A DNA stretch of 64,000 bases from Alteromonas sp. LOR (GCF_000753865.1 NZ_JQFW01000027.1:1-64000); one strand, 5' to 3'; shown: positions 35,228-44,510, counted from the first letter of the stretch. Notes: a model not told the origin generated them from the letters alone. Numbers and translations: made by a program.

Positions 35228-36523
35228 TTACAATATGCTAAACAGGCCGATAGCCAGCGCTAGCCCCATTACCGGCACAACAACAGTCAGTGCTCCCACT
35301 GCCCAATAGGCGGCTTGATGGGTTTCATGGCAAATTGCGCGAATCGTTGTGACGACATACCCGTTATGAGGCAATGAGTCGAGGGCGCCCGATGAAATAG
35401 AAACAATTCTGTGTAACTGCTCTGGCTCTACACCTTGGTCCATATAGTGTGGACCCACTAAGGGAAGGGCAATGGCTTGGCCGCCCGATGCGCTACCTGT
35501 TAAACCGGCTATTACGCTGACTGCAATGGCAGCACCAATCAGCTCATTGCCAGGTATTTGAGTCATTAAGGCCACCGTTTGTTGAAAGGCGTCGGTGTTT
35601 TTTGCAATCGAGCCAAAGCCCACAACCGCTGCGGTATTGCCAATGGCAATCAGTGCCCCAGTGGTGCCAGCATTTATGGCAACAGGCAAACTTTGAAAGT
35701 ATTTAAAGTTTATGGCTAACAAACAAAGCACGCCGCCGCCCAAGGCTAGAATTAATGCTAACTGAGCCAACTCTTCATGAAATAAAAACGAAATGGCAAG
35801 CACAACGAGCAGGGGCACAATACCGGTAAATGGATGTGGCAGATCCCTTTCTCTTATTTCAGGGTCGCTTTCCCTTGCCTCAAACACTTCACCCTGACTA
35901 ACTGCTTTTCGAATCATTTTCGCTAGCCACCAATATCCGAATACCGCCATTAAAATAGCGACAATTAAACTGACTTCCCATGCAGCAAAAGGCGATGTAC
36001 CCAAGTATTTAATTGGGATCCAGTTTTGAATTTCTGGTGAGCCCGCCGACGTCATCGTAAACGTTACCGAGCCAAAGGCCATGGCGGCAGGAATGAATCG
36101 TCTAGGCAAATTGGCATCTTTAAATAAGCTGACCGCCATGGGGTAGACGGAAAATGCCACCACAAATACGCTCACGCCGCCGTAGGTAAGTATGGCGCAG
36201 GCCATGACGACCGCTAAGACAGCTTGTTTATAGCCAATTTTAGAAATTATCCATTGAGACACTGAGTCTGCCGCGCCGGTGTCTTCCATAAATTTGCCAA
36301 ATAACGCCCCCAGCAAAAACATGAAAAACCACGACGCAATAAACCCAGAGAAACCGCTCATGTAGGTTTCTACAAAGTTTACGTCGCCGGTAAATACCGC
36401 AATATTATTGGTTAGCGCCACAATAAGCGCACACAGGGGGGCAGCGATAAACAGGTTCATCCCACGTATTGTTAACACAATAAGTAGCAATAGCCCGCCT
36501 ACCAAGCCAATCATACTTAACAT
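35228..36523 (-). CDS. GntP-family permease, likely 3-hydroxybutyrate transporter
   Basis: A 431-residue inner-membrane carrier with about 12 hydrophobic segments and GntP-family sequences: MFLLGALFGKFMEDTGAADSVSQWI, LTYGGVSVFVVAFSVYPM, the TSAGSPEIQNWIP segment and GLTGSASGGQAIALP. GntP members import gluconate and other hydroxy acids. Its position as first gene of an operon with PHB depolymerase and 3-hydroxybutyrate dehydrogenase points to 3-hydroxybutyrate as substrate. Start: ATG 36523 with AAAGGAAAA. It is divergent from the TonB receptor at 36790 across a 266-bp shared promoter region. Confidence 0.9.
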   Translation of the reverse strand: MLSMIGLVGGLLLLIVLTIRGMNLFIAAPLCALIVALTNNIAVFTGDVNFVETYMSGFSGFIASWFFMFLLGALFGKFMEDTGAADSVSQWIISKIGYKQAVLAVVMACAILTYGGVSVFVVAFSVYPMAVSLFKDANLPRRFIPAAMAFGSVTFTMTSAGSPEIQNWIPIKYLGTSPFAAWEVSLIVAILMAVFGYWWLAKMIRKAVSQGEVFEARESDPEIRERDLPHPFTGIVPLLVVLAISFLFHEELAQLALILALGGGVLCLLAINFKYFQSLPVAINAGTTGALIAIGNTAAVVGFGSIAKNTDAFQQTVALMTQIPGNELIGAAIAVSVIAGLTGSASGGQAIALPLVGPHYMDQGVEPEQLHRIVSISSGALDSLPHNGYVVTTIRAICHETHQAAYWAVGALTVVVPVMGLALAIGLFSIL

Positions 36524-36789
36524 AGTTGTTTTCCTTTAAAAATCTGTGACCGCAGATATTCCAAAGCAGTTAAGTCGATTGTAGATCTACTAACCGACTT
36601 GCTTTCGCGCAAGCTTATTGTCAATAAATCTAACGTATTCAAATTACACGTAAAGTTTGACGTTACTTTTGCAAAAATCCCATAGTACGATGGTACTACA
36701 TACTGTTAACAATTAATTAACTAAAGTATTTCGTGACCGTAGCAAATTATCCAGCAGTGAATAACACTTAGAACAATAAAGGACTCACT

Positions 36790-39171
36790 ATGTCACTAAC
36801 AACACACACAAAGCGTCATGGCTGCACACCACTTTCTCTTCACAAAGTGTCTCATCACAAGGCTTCTTGTCACAAAAGTGCTCGCCACAGTTTATGCGCT
36901 ATTGCGGTAGCCGCAAGCTTGTGTGCATCTCCTGCTTGGGCACAACAGACCAATAGCCAAACAGCCAACACAGAACAAGCTGAAAATCAAAAAGGCAAAT
37001 TAGAGCGTATTGAAGTGACCGCGCGTCGCACCCTTGAATCGCTGCAGGAAACCCCCGTTGCCATAACGTCGGTAGGCTCTGTTGAACTAGGTGAAAAAGG
37101 CATTAGCGTACTTACTGAATTACAACAATTCTCGCCCAACACAACCTTGCAGACCAGCCGCGGAACTAACAATACGTTAACCGCGTTTATTCGTGGTTTG
37201 GGGCAGCAAGACCCTTTGTGGGGCTATGAGCCTGGTGTTGGGATTTATGTAGACGATGTGTATATTGCACGACCACAGGGTGCAGTGCTCGATTTACTAA
37301 ACGTTCAGCGCATCGAGGTATTACGTGGGCCCCAGGGGACACTTTATGGCAAAAACACGATTGGTGGTGCAGTTAAATACGTAACAAAAGAAATGACTGG
37401 CGACACGCAAATGAATATTGAAGGCACGGTGGGCAGCTATAGCCAGCGCGACCTTAAGGTTACCGGTCAAATTCCACTGGTTGAAGATACGGTTTACTTA
37501 GGTGTGGGTTATGCCAACTTAAACCGAGATGGCTTTGGCGAGTATTTGCTAAGCGCATTGCCTAATCAAGATAAAGAAAATTATAATAAAGACTTATGGG
37601 CTGCAAGAGTCTCTCTAGAGGTACATGCTAGCGAAGATTTATTCTTCCGTTTTGGCTGGGATAAAACAGAAGATACGTCTAATGCCCGCGGTGGTTATCG
37701 ATTGATACCAAGCTTGCTAACCGATGCGCCAGTACCTGATTCAAAATTTGACTCTTATACCAGCTTACCAACATCTAACAGAGTTGAATTAGAAGGTTAT
37801 AGCTGGCTGGCCCGCTATAACGTGAGTGATAAATTAGAGCTTAAATACATCGGCTCTCATCGCGAAAGTTATTCTCCAACAAACATCGACTTTGATAATA
37901 CGCCACTGCCTATTTTTGACGTACCGGCAGAGTATGACGACAGCAACACTACCCATGAATTACAGGCAAACTATTTTGGCGATAATTTTGACGTGGTGTC
38001 GGGACTCTATTTTTACGATGGTGATAGCTGTGGTAATTTCGATGCCATCTTAGGTGTACTTGGGCAGTCTTTAGGCGCACCGGGTTTAACCCGTGAGGTA
38101 ACCGGCTGTAACAACTCAGAAAGTTATGCCGCTTATGCTCAGCTCAATTACAACATTACAGAGCAACTCTCTCTGTCTCTTGGCGCGCGCTACACCGACG
38201 AAGAAAAATCTGCGTTTGTAAATAACGGCCTTATTTTTGACAATGTCTATCCTTCCACTGGCTGGATTGAAGGCTATGTGCGCCCAGAAGGACAGCTAGT
38301 TCCACAGGTATTGGGCACAGATACAGATGGTGATGGGTTACTCGATGCCCCAGCAGTGCAAAGCTGGTCGCGATTCACACCTCGTGTAGGGCTAGAATAT
38401 CAATTCGACCCAAGCATGATGTTTTTCGCCAGCTATTCTCAAGGTTTCAAGTCGGGCACCTTTAACCCTCGTGCAACAATAAATGAACCTGGCGTAAATC
38501 CAGAAGTGGTAGACAGTTTTGAGCTGGGTATGAAAAGTGACTTAAGTGATACCTTACGATTGAACGTTACGCTCTTTTCCTACGATCATAGCGATAGGCA
38601 GTATATTGGTGTAGAGGGTGATTTATCCGACCCTACAGCGCTGGATCAACGCTTAAGAAACGCGGCAGAAACAGCAGCAACAGGTGCCGAGTTAGAGATG
38701 ACCTGGATTGCCTCAGAAAACCTTCAGTTTGATGTGGCCTATGGATACATCGACTTTGAAATTAAAGAGAATAATGCGATACCACCACTAATTGGTTCAG
38801 CAAGTACGCCAGAAAACACCTTTAATTTAAACGCTAACTATTTCTTAGAAACCAGTTTTGGCGATATTACATTTAACGCAAACTACTACTACAGAAGTGA
38901 CTATTTACTGTTCGAAGCCAGCGATCTTATTGAACAAGATGCGTATGGCATGGTTAACCTGAGTGCTCGTTGGGAAAGCATAGAAGGAGATTGGTACGCA
39001 GGTCTTCACGTGAAAAACCTCACCGACGAAGAGTACCTTACCGGCGGATATGACTTTGTCACCCGCGACGAAGATGGCAATTTTGGACCAGGGCTAGGAG
39101 GCGATACAACCTTGATTGGCTATTATGGCGACCCAAGAACCGTTCATCTAACGCTTGGCTACCGTTTCTAA
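36790..39171 (+). CDS. TonB-dependent receptor (PHB locus)
   Basis: A 793-residue outer-membrane receptor. The N-terminus has a His/Ser/Lys-rich low-complexity stretch (about 18-34, HK-S-HHKAS repeats) before the hydrophobic signal core and cleavage after SPAWAQ. TonB-box-like LERIEVTARR follows, then the plug (TAFIRGLGQQDP, RIEVLRGPQGTLYGKNTIGGAVKYVTK), the barrel and the C-terminal TVHLTLGYRF. Residues 511-522 (DTDGDGLLDAPA) form a thrombospondin-type-3-like calcium loop. It is divergent from the PHB operon; import of 3-hydroxybutyrate oligomers is inferred from context. The ATG is preceded by AAAGGAC. A terminator follows at 39196. Confidence 0.92.
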   Translation: MSLTTHTKRHGCTPLSLHKVSHHKASCHKSARHSLCAIAVAASLCASPAWAQQTNSQTANTEQAENQKGKLERIEVTARRTLESLQETPVAITSVGSVELGEKGISVLTELQQFSPNTTLQTSRGTNNTLTAFIRGLGQQDPLWGYEPGVGIYVDDVYIARPQGAVLDLLNVQRIEVLRGPQGTLYGKNTIGGAVKYVTKEMTGDTQMNIEGTVGSYSQRDLKVTGQIPLVEDTVYLGVGYANLNRDGFGEYLLSALPNQDKENYNKDLWAARVSLEVHASEDLFFRFGWDKTEDTSNARGGYRLIPSLLTDAPVPDSKFDSYTSLPTSNRVELEGYSWLARYNVSDKLELKYIGSHRESYSPTNIDFDNTPLPIFDVPAEYDDSNTTHELQANYFGDNFDVVSGLYFYDGDSCGNFDAILGVLGQSLGAPGLTREVTGCNNSESYAAYAQLNYNITEQLSLSLGARYTDEEKSAFVNNGLIFDNVYPSTGWIEGYVRPEGQLVPQVLGTDTDGDGLLDAPAVQSWSRFTPRVGLEYQFDPSMMFFASYSQGFKSGTFNPRATINEPGVNPEVVDSFELGMKSDLSDTLRLNVTLFSYDHSDRQYIGVEGDLSDPTALDQRLRNAAETAATGAELEMTWIASENLQFDVAYGYIDFEIKENNAIPPLIGSASTPENTFNLNANYFLETSFGDITFNANYYYRSDYLLFEASDLIEQDAYGMVNLSARWESIEGDWYAGLHVKNLTDEEYLTGGYDFVTRDEDGNFGPGLGGDTTLIGYYGDPRTVHLTLGYRF

Positions 39172-39487
39172 TAAAACAAAGCTGCAAACTTTAAGAGCCC
39201 GCTTTTTAAGCGGGCTTTTCTATTAATACTTTCTATAGATTTTTCTTAATTTAAGGTTTACGAAATCTTTTGTCCTAAGGAAATCTTCTGCTAGGCAAGA
39301 GAAGGTGAAAGTAGGTAAGAGAAAGAAGCCCAATGTCGTGTTAGTATTCTGTTTACACTAAAATAACAAGTTGACAGCCAAAAATACGAAAACTAGATGG
39401 TAGAAGTGAATGGCAGAAATCAACGGCAGAGACGGATGACAGATAAAAATGCTAGATACAAATACTAGATACAAATGGTGGCGATGA
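39172..39487. other. 316-bp interval with terminator and micro-repeat
   Basis: Holds the TonB receptor terminator (39196-39220) and, at 39452-39476, two copies of a 13-bp unit (CTAGATACAAATA) just before the response-regulator start. No gene is present. Confidence 0.5.
39196..39220 (+). terminator. Intrinsic terminator of the PHB-locus TonB receptor
   Basis: Stem AGCCCGC / GCGGGCT with a TTTTTAA loop followed by TTTTC, 25 bp after the stop codon. Confidence 0.88.
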
Positions 39488-40138
39488 ATGAATAGCCCAG
39501 TACCGGTAAAATTGCTCATTGCGGATGATCACCCGCTATTTCGTGCTGCAATGTGCCATGCGCTGCAAAACAGCGAGGGCGCAGTGCTACTTGAAGCGTC
39601 TACGTTCCCAGAAACAAAGGCGTTATTAGCTCAAGATACCAGCATCGACATCGTGTTTTTAGATTTGGGAATGCCAGGCAGTGAGGGTTTGAACGGATTG
39701 TCTGAGATTAGAGCTGAGTATCCAGATGTGCTTGTAGTTATTGTAACAGCTCAAGATGCACCTGGTATTGTGCAGCGAGCACTCGCGTTGGGCGCAAGTG
39801 GATTTATTCCTAAATCAGCGTCTGTGGATTGTATTATAGATGCGGTAGATACTGTATTAGACGGCGAAACCTGGTTGCCAGAGCATATCAGTGCCACTGC
39901 GGATGCTAGCAGTATCCTGGATGACTTCAGCGCGCGATTGAGCCTGCTCACGCCTCATCAATTGAAAGTGCTTAAAATGGTCGCCGATGGTTTGCTTAAC
40001 AAGCAAATTGCCTACGAGTTAGCGATTTCAGAGTCAACGGTAAAGCAGCATGTTTCCGCAGTGCTAAAGAAGCTAGGGGTTATCAATAGAACCAAGGCTG
40101 GCATAGCATTTAAAAATGCTATGCGAACCGATGGATAA
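39488..40138 (+). CDS. LuxR-family response regulator, CrbR/ErdR-like
   Basis: A 216-residue two-component regulator. The receiver domain (about 7-120) has acidic pocket DD13-14, phospho-acceptor D59 in VFLDLGMPG, and the conserved K in FIPKSA. The NarL/FixJ-type helix-turn-helix (about 150-210) reads LTPHQLKVLKMVADGLLNKQIAYELAISESTVKQHVSAVLKKLGV. This architecture and sequence style fit CrbR/ErdR, the partner of SLC5-fused kinases controlling acyl-CoA synthetase genes. Such a kinase is encoded about 6 kb away at 46485-50159. No kinase is adjacent. The pairing is inference. ATG 39488 is preceded by GGTGG. Confidence 0.85.
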   Translation: MNSPVPVKLLIADDHPLFRAAMCHALQNSEGAVLLEASTFPETKALLAQDTSIDIVFLDLGMPGSEGLNGLSEIRAEYPDVLVVIVTAQDAPGIVQRALALGASGFIPKSASVDCIIDAVDTVLDGETWLPEHISATADASSILDDFSARLSLLTPHQLKVLKMVADGLLNKQIAYELAISESTVKQHVSAVLKKLGVINRTKAGIAFKNAMRTDG

Positions 40139-40169
40139 TGTTGGCCAACAAGCACTAATTGGCACCCGT

Positions 40170-40838
40170 TTATTTACTGCCAAGGGCCTTTTTTAAATAG
40201 GCGCTAAACGCTGGCGCAGCGGCCCGTTTATCTGTTTCAATTTGTTGTACTTCCGGCATTTCTTTTAACCTGGTCATGAGTGCTTTACTGCCAGGAGCAT
40301 ACTCATACAAGTCTACATCAAAAAGCTTTTTAGCCACCGGAGCTGCAAGGTCCATGGAATAAAGCAGCATAATGTCGGCCGCAGTTAACGTGTCACCTGC
40401 AATATAAGGAGAAAATTCAGCGGCGCGGGCAAGCGCTTGAGCACCGTTAAACAATGCACGCTTCACTTCTCTTTTGGTGATTTCATCAACGGGTACGCCC
40501 CAAAATGCCTCTGTATGACAACGCCTTGCAGGTAATTCAATATATAACTCGATGAGTTTAACTAACTCTTTCACCTTGGCCTTTGCGAAGGGCTCGGTTG
40601 GATAAAGTGGCGCTTGAGGCGAGATTTCATCAAGATACTCAAGGATGACATTGGTTTCTACCAGTACGCCTTGGTCTGTTTGCAATGCGGGCACTTTACC
40701 CGTTGGACTGATTGCTAAATATTCTGGCGTTTGATTTGGATACGTCATGACGGCTTCATAATCTATCCCTTTCAGCGCCATCGCCAGTTTAATCATGTTG
40801 TAGTAATTACTAACATCAAATCCGTACAATTTAAGCAT
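40170..40838 (-). CDS. Glutathione S-transferase family protein
   Basis: A 222-residue GST. The N-terminal thioredoxin-like domain (1-80) has MLKLYGFDVSNYYNMIKLAM, the cis-proline region GKVPALQTDQG and the glutathione-contacting VETNVILEYLDE. The all-helical C-terminal domain has the N-capping motif PYIAGDTLTAADIMLLY. It is a cytosolic detoxification or isomerase-type enzyme; the substrate is unknown. Start: ATG 40838 with AAAGG. It converges with the response regulator across 31 bp and has no operon partner. Confidence 0.9.
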   Translation of the reverse strand: MLKLYGFDVSNYYNMIKLAMALKGIDYEAVMTYPNQTPEYLAISPTGKVPALQTDQGVLVETNVILEYLDEISPQAPLYPTEPFAKAKVKELVKLIELYIELPARRCHTEAFWGVPVDEITKREVKRALFNGAQALARAAEFSPYIAGDTLTAADIMLLYSMDLAAPVAKKLFDVDLYEYAPGSKALMTRLKEMPEVQQIETDKRAAAPAFSAYLKKALGSK

Positions 40839-40948
40839 AGTGAACCTTTAACACAGTTATAAATACATTTATGTAATATAAGATTGCTTTATAAGAAAGA
40901 GTGCAACACATCTGTAGTGATAGTTGAGTATAACGATGGCAGCTAGTG

Positions 40949-42541
40949 CTAAAACATCTCTACCTCAAGTTCATCGAGTGACATTGCGCCTTTTTCGTTT
41001 TCGGCAAAATAGAGTTCATATTTGAGATTATCGACATAGATTTCCCAATAATCGCCAAGTGCAAAAATGTTTTCTTCACCGAATAACGCTGTTACAGTTT
41101 CTTCGTTCATACCTGCTTGTAGAGGTCCGAAGGTCCATTTGCCCTTAGGTGGCACATTTTTAAAAAACGAGTCTCTTACTATCAACTTTCTCAGTGTATT
41201 GTTGGAATACACCATAGCCAGGCTTCTGTCATAGATGTGCAGTGTTTTGTCTTGATAACCACGTGCTGCAAGTATGGGAGTAAAGGAAAATTGATCTATA
41301 GTAATGGGCTCTAGCGTTTGAGATGCTTCGGTGAGGTCGCTGTGTATTTTTTCGTAAATACTCGGCTTCGAATTCGTTATTTCAGGAGCTATTTCAGAAT
41401 CGGCTTTAGAATCATTGCCATCAAGATACCCATAAGCAAAGTCTTTTGCGACGTAACGCTTGTCCTCATTAGCTATCTCAAGGGTTAATCCGATATCAAT
41501 AAAAACGCCATTCTTTGAGGCTAGTCGATAGGTATATTCTTCTTTTAAATTGCCATCGAGTTTGGCGTCAATGGACTTCATGTCGTCCCCTCTGCCAATG
41601 GAGCCGTTCACTTGCCATGCAAGAAATGGCCTGTCATCAAACTCAAAATAATTAATCAAACCAGCAGAGAGCCAAGTGTTATGACTCTGTATGCTTTTTA
41701 CTTTGTTGTTTCGCACCACAATCCATAGGTTTCGCCCGTAGACGTATAAGGTCTCAGTGTCATTGAGAATTAACTCTGCGGTAGGAGTGCCTAATGTTTC
41801 AAGCAGCATAGATAGATCATCTTCTACCTTTACCCCAAATACACCGTTATCAAAAGAAATTACTTGGTTTTTAAGCTCAGGGTTTTGTACCTCCTTTTTT
41901 CCGCCTATTGCGTAGTCGGCAAAATCAAAGGTCATGTCTCGCCCTTTGACGACAGTGCTGTACTCGTAGGACATACTTACCTTGGTAGTACCAAGCAAAC
42001 GATTTCTCTCTACGCCAATTTTAGCTAGCGCCTTGGAGGTACAGCTGCTTATTAGCGCGGCACTCACAATAGGAGATTCGGAAGCAGTAGTGTTGGAATT
42101 AGTAGTGTCGGAATCATTAGTGTCGAGCTTTGCAGCAGATGTTTTTTCAAGAGAGCGGGTTTTACTGGAAGCCCCTTCATTCCCATCGCTGTTAACAGAG
42201 AGCTGTTCGCTGGATACGAGTACAATTTGACTGGCACCAAGCTCTTTTGCATCAAGAAGTGCAGCTTGCTTTAATAAAGATAAGGCATCGGTGTTGCTAT
42301 CTTGAGTGGCTTGCTTGCCCGAGACGTTTGAGGAATTCGAGTCTTTTCGTGAATCGTTATCACTATGTGATAGCCGTGAGGCTGCATCCTGTAATGTAAT
42401 TTCTTTCAATACTTCATAATTACAGTCCGGGTAGTTGTTAACAATTGGGATGGCCTCTGACGGCGCTTCTCCAAAAGCATTAGATGAATATATTGATGCT
42501 ACACAAAGTGCACTTATTGAAAGTTGTATTATCGTTTTCAT
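40949..42541 (-). CDS. Large exported protein of unknown function
   Basis: About 530 residues, family not recognised. A signal peptide occupies the first about 25 residues (ends SNAFG-EAPSE). The N-terminal mature part contains a CNYEVLKEITLQDA segment reminiscent of small envelope-stress proteins. An extended Ser/Asn/Asp-rich low-complexity stretch follows (about 60-155, with SDTTNSNTTASES repeats). The C-terminal two thirds is a mixed alpha/beta domain with repeated LLETLGTPTAELI / ALFGEENIFALG-like motifs, perhaps two copies of one fold. ATG 42541 is chosen because AAGGA lies nine bases upstream; another ATG three codons earlier is too close to it. A lipoprotein gene of unknown role follows upstream on the same strand (162 bp). 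Confidence 0.6.
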   Translation of the reverse strand: MKTIIQLSISALCVASIYSSNAFGEAPSEAIPIVNNYPDCNYEVLKEITLQDAASRLSHSDNDSRKDSNSSNVSGKQATQDSNTDALSLLKQAALLDAKELGASQIVLVSSEQLSVNSDGNEGASSKTRSLEKTSAAKLDTNDSDTTNSNTTASESPIVSAALISSCTSKALAKIGVERNRLLGTTKVSMSYEYSTVVKGRDMTFDFADYAIGGKKEVQNPELKNQVISFDNGVFGVKVEDDLSMLLETLGTPTAELILNDTETLYVYGRNLWIVVRNNKVKSIQSHNTWLSAGLINYFEFDDRPFLAWQVNGSIGRGDDMKSIDAKLDGNLKEEYTYRLASKNGVFIDIGLTLEIANEDKRYVAKDFAYGYLDGNDSKADSEIAPEITNSKPSIYEKIHSDLTEASQTLEPITIDQFSFTPILAARGYQDKTLHIYDRSLAMVYSNNTLRKLIVRDSFFKNVPPKGKWTFGPLQAGMNEETVTALFGEENIFALGDYWEIYVDNLKYELYFAENEKGAMSLDELEVEMF

Positions 42542-42703
42542 ACGCCTCATTCCTTATCGGCTCGTTCTTATTATTATCGTTACTCTTAGGATCGTTATTC
42601 TTACCGGCACTATCTTAGGTACTACGCGTTTCGAACGCTTTCAAATATTTTCGAACTTTAACCCTGGACCATTAAAATACCGTAATACCATCGCGTGAAT
42701 GCT

Positions 42704-43396
42704 TTACGGCTGAAAGTAAGCGTCCATATCTTTTTCTAATTGCGTAAGGCGCTTTTTATAGCCACTTCGATAGTTATCGTCAGACAATACTCGAGTTAAA
42801 TCATTTTCCACATTGAGAATACGCTTTCGCAGTGCATAGAACAATTCACCTTCAGCGCCTCGCATAAAGACTTCGATATCTTTTAGGTCCTTAAGACAGC
42901 AATCATCAAGTGAGGTATTAAATTTTTTGCCCATGTACTCGATCATCGAGTTGCTTTCTAGCGATGCGCCGCTCACAGGTGCTAGCGGCATATCGTGTAC
43001 GCTACTTTGAAAATTAAGGGTCTTTTCAAGCGCTGCACGCAATAAGGATAAGGATGACTTGGCGGCTTGTTTTTCAAACTGTTTCAACCTCAATTCAAGT
43101 GCTAGTGCATCAGGGGAGGTGATACCGACAATCTTTGCATCAATGAAAACAGACTTTGCACTATCGAGTTTTTCTTTTGCATAAATGAGCGTATTAATGT
43201 CAGATAAAAATTCGCCTGTCAGTTTTTCATCAAGTAGTGCTCTCGTTTCCTCAATACGTTCTGCATGGAGCTTCACTGCTGCGTTATATCGTCTTTCAGA
43301 TTCACTTAATTCATTGGTGTCACTGCACCCAACTATCAAGGTTGTTAGCAATACAAAGAGTATTGAGTTCAGTGAAGCGGAGAAAAACAGTCGCAA
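42704..43396 (-). CDS. Unrecognised lipoprotein with helical body
   Basis: About 230 residues. A signal sequence ends in the lipobox LIVG-C. The mature part is rich in charged helices (RRYNAAVKLHAERIEETRALLDEKL, LELRLKQFEKQAAKSSLSLLRAALEKTL, RKRILNVENDL), suggesting a coiled-coil or helical-bundle envelope protein. A vicinal CC pair lies near DDCCLKDLKD. No ATG start exists at the 5' end. A TTG at 43396 with AAGGA seven bases upstream fits best; a TTG two codons earlier is too close to the ribosome site. The next gene leftward encodes a large exported unknown protein, and the two may work together. Confidence 0.6.
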   Translation of the reverse strand: MRLFFSASLNSILFVLLTTLIVGCSDTNELSESERRYNAAVKLHAERIEETRALLDEKLTGEFLSDINTLIYAKEKLDSAKSVFIDAKIVGITSPDALALELRLKQFEKQAAKSSLSLLRAALEKTLNFQSSVHDMPLAPVSGASLESNSMIEYMGKKFNTSLDDCCLKDLKDIEVFMRGAEGELFYALRKRILNVENDLTRVLSDDNYRSGYKKRLTQLEKDMDAYFQP

Positions 43397-43490
43397 CGGC
43401 AAATCCTTTTTATGTGTAGTAATATCGTTAGAGTAATCGGTACGGGTATCAGTGTCGATAGTATTAGATTTGGTAGCAATAACAAATAAA

Positions 43491-43562
43491 GCGCCCGTGG
43501 ACGCGCCAGTTGACAGGCGTGCCTACTTCAGCTGGCATGCAGCTACTCTGGCTTGCGGGCGC
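43491..43562. other. 72-nt GC-rich three-stem structure
   Basis: A closing 7-bp stem GCGCCCG / CGGGCGC (43491-43497, 43556-43562) encloses two hairpins: CGCGCC-loop-GGCGTG (43502-43521) and AGCTG-gcatg-CAGCT (43530-43544). It is strikingly GC-rich for this AT-rich 346-bp intergenic region between divergent unknown genes. It lacks a T-arm and is not a tRNA. It may be a structured RNA, a REP-like element or an operator cluster. Confidence 0.55.
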
Positions 43563-43605
43563 GGGTGGTGAGTAGAGTGGATAAAGTCGATAAGTAGTAA
43601 GTCTT

Positions 43606-43665
43606 GGCAAACCAATCGAGGGCAAACCAATTGAAGACGAACTAATTAAGGGTAAACCAATTCAG
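43606..43665. repeat. 15-bp tandem repeat, four copies
   Basis: Units of the form GGCAAACCAAT(C/T)GA(G/A) at 43606, 43621, 43636 and 43651, the third degenerate. It lies about 90 bp upstream of the unknown gene at 43758. Confidence 0.85.
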
Positions 43666-43757
43666 TACTATTGTATTGTGAGAATGTAGTGCGAGAATTA
43701 AACCACACTGGCTATAAATACGTAAAACACAACACTCAATAATATGAAGTGTATGCC

Positions 43758-44510
43758 GTGTTATCAAATATTATTAAGCGCTTATCAAGTGGATTAAACA
43801 AACAGTCCCTTGCTTCTCAGCAAAACAAAAAACATATCAATAATCACAAAAACGATGCTGTTTCTATCTGGCAAGATACCGGCCAGGTGTATTACTTAGA
43901 AAATACGCTAAAGCTTACTTACACCTCTAATAGCGGTGTAATGACATTAGAAAAGCTCTCTCTCAATGAATTACCCGATGTTATAAAAGCGTTAGACGCA
44001 ATGCCCGTGGGCTCCCCACTTGCCAGAGCCACCGTCGCACAGCAAGATGACGCTTATGTTGTGAGTGTGTGTGGTGTTACATGGCAAAAAAGCCATGACA
44101 GCGTTCGTATTAAAGCGCTGCCAGAAGCGGCAATGCTGCGCAGCAAAACACATTGCTTTACTAAATCTCAGGCGGTATTCAAACATGCGTTTTTACTCGA
44201 GCATGACGACCTGCTCACGCCGTCTATTGGAGGAAAGAAAGAGGGAGTGTATACCTACAATCGAATATCTATAGAAGATTTTACTCAGCAGTTGGCAAGA
44301 GCTAACGAGCGCATTGCTCCACCTATGCGTAAATCAATACCTGTGCACAGTGATAATTTTAAAACGGCGTTCACTGAACACGAGAAAACAGTTATCGATG
44401 TGGTGCTTGGTCATAATGTTGAACAAAACCGCACTGAACAAAACATTACGGATAGAAACTTCACTGGTGCAAGCGATACCGGTAGCAGCGATAAGCAGAT
44501 AGACAAATAA
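43758..44510 (+). CDS. Unrecognised soluble protein
   Basis: About 250 residues, no family recognised, no signal peptide or membrane segment. The middle (about 35-190) looks like a compact alpha/beta domain (VSIWQDTGQVYYLENTLKLTYTSNSGVMTLEKLSL, YVVSVCGVTWQKS). The tail is low-complexity and Asn/Thr/Asp-rich (NRTEQNITDRNFTGASD). GTG 43758 is favoured because GAAG lies eight bases upstream; GTG 43749 is an alternative, and there is no ATG in frame. It is followed by a 15-bp tandem repeat array and then the hybrid kinase gene 239 bp further on. Confidence 0.55.
   Translation: MLSNIIKRLSSGLNKQSLASQQNKKHINNHKNDAVSIWQDTGQVYYLENTLKLTYTSNSGVMTLEKLSLNELPDVIKALDAMPVGSPLARATVAQQDDAYVVSVCGVTWQKSHDSVRIKALPEAAMLRSKTHCFTKSQAVFKHAFLLEHDDLLTPSIGGKKEGVYTYNRISIEDFTQQLARANERIAPPMRKSIPVHSDNFKTAFTEHEKTVIDVVLGHNVEQNRTEQNITDRNFTGASDTGSSDKQIDK

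Noticed and set aside
43491-43562. tRNA gene
   Set aside because: The 72-nt length and 7-bp closing stem fit, but there is no T-arm consensus, no proper anticodon arm and no CCA context.
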